A stretch of 12,720 nt of DNA from Lutispora sp. Its GTDB lineage: Bacteria > Bacillota > Clostridia > Lutisporales > Lutisporaceae. Each line of letters starts with the position of its first letter. Position 1 is the stretch's first letter. Position numbers and translations under genes: made by a program. Below are positions 7,492 to 12,720 of the stretch, in pieces. A model generated the notes under the pieces. The model was not told where the DNA came from. It did not search any database and was given only the letters and a program-made list of their open reading frames with translations. The stretch is taken from positions 1-12,720 of the forward strand of contig JAUQXG010000039.1 of assembly GCA_030834765.1 (NCBI GenBank), written 5' to 3'.

Positions 7492-8856
7492 GTGAGGTTG
7501 AAAACAAAATTATTCGGTCATGTATATGAGTTTAAAAGTGTCAAGGAAGTTTTGGCTAAGGCAAATGAAGAAAAAACAGGCGATAGGCTTGCACAAATCG
7601 TTGCATCCTGTATGGAAGAAAGAGTTGCTGCAAAAGAAGTTTTAAGCAATCTGCTACTTTCTGATCTTAGAAATAATCCTGTAGTACCCTATGAAGAAGA
7701 TGAAGTCACAAGGATTATACAGGATGCAGTAAATGAAAGCATATATAGCGAAATAAAAAACTGGACCGTATCAGAGCTAAGAGAATGGATATTGGATGAT
7801 AAAACAACAGGAGAAGACATAAAAAGAATAAGCAAAGGCTTGACCAGTGAAATGGTTGCCGGTGTAACAAAATTGATGTCCAACCTAGATTTGATCTATG
7901 GTGGAAGCAAAATCAGAATAAGCGCCCACTGCAACACCACCATAGGGCTTCCAGGTACTCTGGCTGCAAGACTTCAACCAAATCATCCGACGGATTCCAT
8001 AGATGGAGTTGTGGCTTCTCTTATGGAAGGCTTGAGCTATGGGGTAGGAGATGCAGTAATCGGGTTAAACCCTGTTGAAGATACCGTAGATAATGTATCA
8101 AAAATACTTCATAAGTTTGATGAGCTGAAAAGAAAGTGGGAAATTCCTACTCAAATATGCGTACTTGCCCATGTGACTACGCAGATGGAAGCCATCAGAA
8201 AAGGAGCCCCTACGGATTTGTTTTTCCAAAGCATCGCAGGCTCCCAAAAAGGAAATGAAGCCTTCGGCATATCAGCTGCTATGCTTGATGAGGCAAGAGC
8301 ACTTGCGTTAAAGCATGGTACGGCAACAGGACCTAATGTGATGTATTTTGAAACAGGCCAGGGTTCTGAGCTTTCATCCAATGCCCATCATGGAGCAGAC
8401 CAAGTAACCATGGAAGCGAGATGCTATGGCTTTGCAAAACGCTATCAACCCTTTTTAGTCAATACCGTTGTTGGATTTATAGGACCTGAATATTTATATG
8501 ACAGCAAGCAGGTCATCAGAGCAGGGCTGGAAGATCACTTTATGGGCAAGCTCACAGGAATATCAATGGGAGTGGATGCATGCTACACAAATCATATGAA
8601 AGCAGATCAAAATGACATAGAAAACTTAGCGGTGCTTCTTTCCACAGCAGGATGCAATTATTTTATGGGAATCCCTCACGGAGATGACATTATGCTGAAC
8701 TATCAATGTACAGGATTCCACGAGACACCAACATTAAGGCAGCTTCTAAATTTAAAACCAATAAAAGAATTTGAAGCATGGTGTGAAAAACGAGGGATCA
8801 TGGAAAAGGGAAGACTAACTGCCAAGGCCGGAGATGCATCCATATTCTTGAAATAA
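7492..8856 (+). CDS. eutB: EutB copy 1, ethanolamine ammonia-lyase large subunit
   Basis: Catalytic large subunit (454 residues) of the adenosylcobalamin-dependent lyase that converts ethanolamine to acetaldehyde and ammonia. It aligns without gaps over most of the E. coli protein as I remember it. The substrate-contact residues I know from E. coli EutB are all present at the same numbers: Arg160 and Gln162 (ARLQPN), Asn193 (GLNPVED), Glu287 (YFETGQGS) and Asp362 (SMGVDACYTNH). The GTG start at 7492 has GGAGAGGTG at 7476-7484 and gives the conserved N-terminus MRLKT-LFG. A second, divergent eutB follows after only 12 bases. By residue conservation this is the canonical, catalytically competent copy. 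Confidence 0.96.
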   Translation: MRLKTKLFGHVYEFKSVKEVLAKANEEKTGDRLAQIVASCMEERVAAKEVLSNLLLSDLRNNPVVPYEEDEVTRIIQDAVNESIYSEIKNWTVSELREWILDDKTTGEDIKRISKGLTSEMVAGVTKLMSNLDLIYGGSKIRISAHCNTTIGLPGTLAARLQPNHPTDSIDGVVASLMEGLSYGVGDAVIGLNPVEDTVDNVSKILHKFDELKRKWEIPTQICVLAHVTTQMEAIRKGAPTDLFFQSIAGSQKGNEAFGISAAMLDEARALALKHGTATGPNVMYFETGQGSELSSNAHHGADQVTMEARCYGFAKRYQPFLVNTVVGFIGPEYLYDSKQVIRAGLEDHFMGKLTGISMGVDACYTNHMKADQNDIENLAVLLSTAGCNYFMGIPHGDDIMLNYQCTGFHETPTLRQLLNLKPIKEFEAWCEKRGIMEKGRLTAKAGDASIFLK

Positions 8857-8868
8857 GGAGGGTCTGGC

Positions 8869-10236
8869 ATGAAATTAAAAACAACACTGTTTGGTATTGC
8901 CTATCCATTTCAGGATGTGAAAGAGGTATTAGCCAAGGCAAATGAAGAAAAGTCAGGGGATATTTTCTTAGGCATCGGAGCAAAAACCGTATCGGAGCGG
9001 ATTGCAGCAAAAGCAGTGCTTAGTCAGTTGACCCTTGAGGATTTAAGACAAAATCCGGTGATACCCTATGAAGAAGATGAGGTTACAAGAGTCATAGATG
9101 ATATGGTAAATGAAAGCATCTACAAGGAAATAAAGGGCTGGACCCTAGGATATTTCAGAGAGTACATACTAGATCACAATACAACAGGGGAAATGATAAA
9201 AAGAGTAAGTAAAGCCTTGACTTCTGAAATGGTGGCTGGAGTTGCCAAGCTCATGTCCAATATGGATCTTGTGTATGGTGCCAGCAAGATCAGGATCATA
9301 GGAAAATGCAATTATGAAATCGGCAAGGCAGGAACACTTTCCTTCAGACTTCAACCAAATCATCCAGCAGATGATGTGGATGGAATTACTGCATCCATCC
9401 TAGAAGGTCTAAGCTATGGCTGTGGAGATGCGGTAATAGGTATAAATCCTGTGGAAGATACCGTTGAAAATACAAAAAGGCTATTAAATTCCATATACGA
9501 TATCATGGGCAAATGGAATATCCCTACCCAAAATTGTGTGCTGTCTCATATCACCACACAAATGCAGGCAGTCAGAGAAGGAGCACCAGCCTGTATGTTT
9601 TTTCAAAGTATAGCAGGAACAGAGGATGCCAATAAAGCCTTTGGTGTAAATAAAGAATTGCTGGATGAGGCCTTTGAATTGATAAAGCATAGAGGTGCAG
9701 CGCCGGGGCCGAATCTTATGTACTTTGAAACGGGGCAAGGCTCTGAAATGTCCATCAATACAGATCATGGGGTAGATGAAATGACTCTGGAAGCGAGAAC
9801 TTATGGCTTTGGTAAAAGATACATGCCTTTTATGGTAAACAATGTTTCTGGCTTTATAGGTCCTGAAACATTATACGATGGAAGACAGGTCATACGAGCG
9901 AATTTAGAGGATCACTTCATGGGGAAGCTTACAGGGCTTCCTATGGGTATGGCTCCCTGCTATACAAATCATACAAATATTGATCAAAATGATCAAGAGA
10001 ATGCAACCATGCTCCTTGCTATGGCAGGCGCCAACTATTATATGGGTGTACCAGTAGGGGATGATATCATGCTTAGCTATCAGGACACCAGCTTTCATGA
10101 TGATGCAACGCTCAGAGAATTACTTCATTTAAAACCCGCTGAAGAATTCTTTCAATGGCTGATAAACAGAGGCGTTTTAGACCAGAAGGGAAAGCTTACT
10201 GCAAAAGCTGGAGATGCATCAATATTCTTAAAATAA
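8869..10236 (+). CDS. EutB copy 2, divergent large-subunit paralog (Asp362 to Ala)
   Basis: A second full-length EutB-family protein of 455 residues, about 65% identical to copy 1 by hand alignment, with a perfect GGAGG Shine-Dalgarno at 8857-8861. Arg160, Gln162, Asn193 and Glu287 are kept, but the Asp362 position is Ala in PMGMAPCYTNH. In E. coli EutB, Asp362 helps hold the substrate amino group. At several other positions copy 2 differs where copy 1 and E. coli agree: T325N, V327S, Y334T, G345N, C388A and N403S. No stop or frameshift is present and the C-terminus (LTAKAGDASIFLK) equals copy 1, so the gene is maintained. It could be a lyase with altered substrate preference, a low-activity partner in mixed EutBC complexes, or a structural or cofactor-holding subunit. 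Family membership is firm; function is not. Confidence 0.93.
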   Translation: MKLKTTLFGIAYPFQDVKEVLAKANEEKSGDIFLGIGAKTVSERIAAKAVLSQLTLEDLRQNPVIPYEEDEVTRVIDDMVNESIYKEIKGWTLGYFREYILDHNTTGEMIKRVSKALTSEMVAGVAKLMSNMDLVYGASKIRIIGKCNYEIGKAGTLSFRLQPNHPADDVDGITASILEGLSYGCGDAVIGINPVEDTVENTKRLLNSIYDIMGKWNIPTQNCVLSHITTQMQAVREGAPACMFFQSIAGTEDANKAFGVNKELLDEAFELIKHRGAAPGPNLMYFETGQGSEMSINTDHGVDEMTLEARTYGFGKRYMPFMVNNVSGFIGPETLYDGRQVIRANLEDHFMGKLTGLPMGMAPCYTNHTNIDQNDQENATMLLAMAGANYYMGVPVGDDIMLSYQDTSFHDDATLRELLHLKPAEEFFQWLINRGVLDQKGKLTAKAGDASIFLK

Positions 10237-10251
10237 ATAAGGGGTGAGAAT

Positions 10252-11142
10252 ATGATTTCTGAAAACGAAATAAAAAAGGTGGTAGAGCAAGTTCTTATGG
10301 AGCTTGGAGGTGCAATCAAGGTTGAGAAAGGCCTTAGTATGGATAGCAATACTGATGTAAAAGGCTGTGGTGAAGAAGAGGATGGGTTACCAGATATCAC
10401 AACCATTGACCTAAAAAAACAAGTGCTGGTTCCAAATCCAGAAGATCTTGCAGGTCTATTAAGAATGAAAGAGTCTACTCCTGCAAGGTTAGGTGTATGG
10501 AGGGCGGGACCAAGGTACAAAACGGAAACACTTTTAAGATTCAGAGCTGATCATGCAGCAGCAATGGATGCTGTCTTTACAGATGTATCTGAGGAATTTG
10601 TAGCAAGAAACGATATGTTTGCAGTAAAAACAATGTGTGGCAGCAAGGATGAATTTCTAACCAGACCCGATCTTGGAAGAATGTTTGATGAAGAAAATAT
10701 GGCAATTCTCAAAGAAAAGTGTGTAAAAAATCCTCAAGTAGAAATTTATGTTTCAGATGGTCTGAGCTCCACGGCTGTGGAAGCCAATGCAGAGGATACA
10801 TTGCAAACAATCATACAAGGGCTCAAAGGGTATGGAATAAAGGTTGGAACACCATTCTTTGTAAAGTATGGAAGAGTAGGAGCCATGGATGCTGTTTCTG
10901 AAGGTCTTGGCGCAGAGATAACTTGTGTGCTCCTTGGAGAAAGACCTGGACTGGTAACTGCTGAGAGTATGTCTGCTTATATAGCTTACAAAGCCACCGT
11001 GGGAATGCCTGAAGCAAGAAGGACAGTGGTATCCAATATACATAGCGGAGGTACCCCGGCCGTAGAAGCAGGAGCACATATAGCGGATATTATAAAAATT
11101 ATGCTGGAGAAGAAAGCCAGCGGATTAGATCTAAAACTATAA
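10252..11142 (+). CDS. eutC: EutC, ethanolamine ammonia-lyase small subunit
   Basis: Small subunit (296 residues) that binds with EutB and contributes to the cobalamin site. The N-terminal helix [19 protein letters not shown] is amphipathic and looks like the encapsulation signal that sends EutBC into the microcompartment. A variable acidic linker follows (about 25-60), then the conserved core beginning [20 protein letters not shown] (from Thr76), [14 protein letters not shown], and the C-terminal [33 protein letters not shown] segments. The ATG at 10252 has AAGGGGTGA upstream. There is only one eutC for the two eutB genes, so it presumably serves both. Confidence 0.95.
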   Translation: MISENEIKKVVEQVLMELGGAIKVEKGLSMDSNTDVKGCGEEEDGLPDITTIDLKKQVLVPNPEDLAGLLRMKESTPARLGVWRAGPRYKTETLLRFRADHAAAMDAVFTDVSEEFVARNDMFAVKTMCGSKDEFLTRPDLGRMFDEENMAILKEKCVKNPQVEIYVSDGLSSTAVEANAEDTLQTIIQGLKGYGIKVGTPFFVKYGRVGAMDAVSEGLGAEITCVLLGERPGLVTAESMSAYIAYKATVGMPEARRTVVSNIHSGGTPAVEAGAHIADIIKIMLEKKASGLDLKL

Positions 11143-11156
11143 GGGAGGGATATGAA

Positions 11157-11810
11157 ATGAAAAATGATGCGATTCGTGCTACGGTTTTAGCAGTAAAAAT
11201 GATACCCAATGTGGACAAGGAACTGGCAGAAGCATTTAAGCTAGAGCCTCATCAAAAAAGCTTAGGAATTATCACCACAGACATCGATGATGTTTCCTAT
11301 ACTGCCCTGGATGAAGCAACCAAAAAAGCAGATATTCAAGTTGTATATGCAAGGTCCATGTATGCAGGCTCCGCCAATGCAAGTACAAAACTAGTGGGTG
11401 AGTTTATCGGAATCATTGCAGGACCAAACCCTGCTGAAGTAAGAAGCGGACTGAATGCAGCATTGGATTTTATTGAAAATGGAGCATGCTTCTTTAGTGC
11501 AAATGATGAAAATTCAGTACCCTATTACGCTCATTGCATATCAAGAACAGGTTCTTACCTTTCAAAGGTTGCCGGGGTAGAAGAAGGTGCCGCCATCGCA
11601 TACTTGATCGCACCACCCCTTGAAGCAATGTATTCCCTTGATGCAGCGCTAAAGGCCGCGGATGTAAAGCTTGCAGCATTTTATGGGCCACCATCAGAAA
11701 CAAACTTTGGAGGAGGCCTATTAACAGGAAGCCAGTCGGCATGCAAGGCAGCATGTGATGCTTTTGCAGCAGCAGTACAATATGTTGCAGAAAATGCCAC
11801 AAAGTTTTAG
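11157..11810 (+). CDS. eutL: EutL, tandem-domain BMC shell protein
   Basis: Tandem BMC (BMC-T) shell protein of 217 residues that forms pseudohexameric trimers with a gated pore, expected to pass larger molecules such as cofactors. Family segments are ATVLAVKMIPNVDKELAEAF at the N-terminus, SLGIITTDIDDVSYTALDEATKKADIQVVYARSMYAGS, GEFIGIIAGPNPAEV, and YYAHCISRTGSYLSKVAG with LIAPPLEAMYSLDAALKAADV in the second domain. Length is normal for EutL. GGGAGG at 11143-11148 lies 8 bases before the ATG at 11157; the ATG at 11152 would be out of frame. It lies between eutC and the BMC-H gene. Confidence 0.96.
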   Translation: MKNDAIRATVLAVKMIPNVDKELAEAFKLEPHQKSLGIITTDIDDVSYTALDEATKKADIQVVYARSMYAGSANASTKLVGEFIGIIAGPNPAEVRSGLNAALDFIENGACFFSANDENSVPYYAHCISRTGSYLSKVAGVEEGAAIAYLIAPPLEAMYSLDAALKAADVKLAAFYGPPSETNFGGGLLTGSQSACKAACDAFAAAVQYVAENATKF

Positions 11811-11830
11811 CCAGGCAGTAGGTGAAAGAG

Positions 11831-12382
11831 ATGGATGGTAAGGCCCTAGGACTTATAGAGACCTATGGGTACATAGGTGCCATAGAGGCTGCTGATATTT
11901 GCCTTAAAGCAGCGAACATAAGATTGATAGGAATAGAACTGGTTGGCGGAGGTCTGGTTACCGTAAAAATAAATGGAGAAGTAGGAGCGGTAAAAGCTGC
12001 CATAGATGCAGCCCAGGCAGCATTAGAAAAGGTTGGTAAGCTCATATCAACCCATATAATTCCGAGACCAGCCCCTGAAATATCAAAATTATTGGGAATT
12101 ACGCTAATAAACCATAAAAGTAATGAAACTCAAGTACCTGAAGAGATCGAGCAGCAAAGAGAAGAAGTAAAAGAAAATGAAACAATTGATTGCAAGGAAA
12201 TTCGTAAAAAGGAATCAATTGACATAATAGAAAAGCTGAAAACCATGAAGGTAGTTGAGATGAGGTCTTTTGCAAGAGAGTTAGATGGTATAAAAATAGA
12301 AAGAAGTCATATCAAATTTGCCAAACGAGAAGAATTGCTAAAAGCAATACTCGATTACTATGATATTGGTGATATGGAGTAA
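11831..12382 (+). CDS. BMC-H shell protein with C-terminal Rho_N/SAP-like extension
   Basis: A 183-residue protein related to EutM/EutK. Residues 1-90 form a standard single BMC domain: ALGLIETYGYIGAIEAADIC, LKAANI, GIELVGGGLVTVKINGEVGAVKAAIDA and ISTHIIPRP. A charged Glu/Lys-rich linker follows (about 95-128). The C-terminal part (about 130-178) reads IIEKLKTMKVVEMRSFAREL, then a basic stretch and KREELLKAILDYY. This matches by eye the Rho_N/SAP pattern (LKxMxVxELRxxAkELgI...kxELlxAI), a small nucleic-acid-binding helical fold. Enterobacterial EutK also adds a C-terminal nucleic-acid-binding-type domain, but of helix-turn-helix type, so the role may be similar while the fold differs. The ATG at 11831 is preferred over the GTG at 11822, which lies within the binding site AGGTGA (11820-11825). 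No symbol is given because EutM or EutK would both be arguable. Confidence 0.9.
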   Translation: MDGKALGLIETYGYIGAIEAADICLKAANIRLIGIELVGGGLVTVKINGEVGAVKAAIDAAQAALEKVGKLISTHIIPRPAPEISKLLGITLINHKSNETQVPEEIEQQREEVKENETIDCKEIRKKESIDIIEKLKTMKVVEMRSFARELDGIKIERSHIKFAKREELLKAILDYYDIGDME

Positions 12383-12430
12383 AAGGCAGAGAAGATTAGT
12401 ATCCCAATATGAGAAAGGGAGTCGTAGCCA

Positions 12431-12720
12431 ATGGAAGTAAAAGACTTGGATTTACTATCCATACAAGAAGTTCGGACACTTGTTCAAGGGGCAAAACAGG
12501 CACAGCAAAAATTTTCAGCCTTTTCACAGGAAGAAGTGGATGAAATCGTAAGGTGTATGGCAGAGCTTGCCTACCAAGAAGCAGAAAGACTTGCAAAAAT
12601 GGCTGTAGAGGAAACAGGCTTTGGCGTATATGAACATAAGGTAATAAAAAACCAGTTTGCAAGCAAGGAAGTATATGAAAGCATCAAGGATGTCAAAACA
12701 ATAGGAATCATACAGGAGGA
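12431..12720 (+). CDS. eutE: EutE-like CoA-acylating aldehyde dehydrogenase (5' part)
   Basis: The window ends inside this gene; 96 codons are visible. The start MEVKDLDLLSIQEVRTLVQG followed by AKQAQQKF, then MAELAYQEAERLAKMAVEETGFG and YEHKVIKNQFASKEVYESIKD, matches the N-terminus of acetaldehyde/propionaldehyde dehydrogenases (EutE, PduP and clostridial homologues), which convert acetaldehyde, NAD+ and CoA to acetyl-CoA. The catalytic cysteine lies beyond the edge. The ATG at 12431 has AAAGGGAG at 12414-12421, 9 bases upstream. Enterobacterial EutE begins with an extra helix of about 20 residues used for encapsulation plus a linker; here the enzyme domain starts almost at residue 1. eutE is the likely identity from position, though another member of the family is possible. 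Confidence 0.85.
   Translation, partial: MEVKDLDLLSIQEVRTLVQGAKQAQQKFSAFSQEEVDEIVRCMAELAYQEAERLAKMAVEETGFGVYEHKVIKNQFASKEVYESIKDVKTIGIIQE

Noticed and set aside
7492..10236. Tandem eutB copies as an assembly or sequencing duplication
   Set aside because: The copies differ at about 35% of residues, each with its own start, stop and ribosome binding site, so this is an old gene duplication or acquisition.
1..12720. Minus-strand open frames, CRISPR arrays, tRNA/rRNA genes and insertion sequences
   Set aside because: Minus-strand frames are short, lie opposite strong genes and show no recognisable domains; no repeat-spacer pattern, RNA gene or transposase was seen.

Overview
The window is about 12.7 kb of AT-rich DNA with every recognised gene on the + strand, strong GGAGG-type ribosome binding sites, GTG and TTG starts, and a locus regulated by a two-component system plus RNA antitermination. 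This points to a low-GC Firmicute, most likely an anaerobic member of the Clostridia. That assignment is inferred from gene content and style, not from a marker gene.

Positions 1-2841 hold a possible tail of an upstream gene and a large signalling protein, PAS-PAS-GGDEF-EAL with a C-terminal bacteriohemerythrin domain. It is predicted to make and/or degrade cyclic di-GMP in response to oxygen or redox state. Positions 2874-12720 hold the first part of an ethanolamine-utilisation (eut) locus, in the order eutS, eutP, eutV, eutW, eutA, eutB (copy 1), eutB (copy 2), eutC, eutL, a BMC-H shell gene with an extra C-terminal domain (eutM/eutK-like), and the start of a eutE-like aldehyde dehydrogenase that runs off the right edge.

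How it works together: EutW (cytosolic HisKA_2-type sensor kinase) should phosphorylate EutV (receiver plus ANTAR RNA-binding domain). EutV should then bind paired hexaloop hairpins in nascent RNA and prevent intrinsic termination. Two such P1/P2/terminator modules can be read in the sequence, one in the eutS leader (2979-3054) behind a good sigma-A promoter, the other between eutW and eutA (5948-6017). EutB/EutC are the AdoCbl-dependent ethanolamine ammonia-lyase, EutA reactivates it, EutS, EutL and the BMC-H protein build the microcompartment shell, and the EutE-like enzyme would turn acetaldehyde into acetyl-CoA.

The most unusual points are: (1) two tandem full-length eutB genes, about 65% identical in protein by hand count, with a single eutC; the second copy has Ala where the ethanolamine-binding Asp362 should be; (2) a BMC-H shell protein carrying a C-terminal segment that looks like a Rho_N/SAP nucleic-acid-binding domain; (3) two clear ANTAR-type antitermination leaders whose second hairpin loops share GA[A/T]GCA, with G instead of the usual A at loop position 1; (4) a hemerythrin-tipped GGDEF-EAL protein next to an oxygen-sensitive B12 pathway; (5) a EutE-like enzyme whose N-terminus lacks the usual encapsulation helix.
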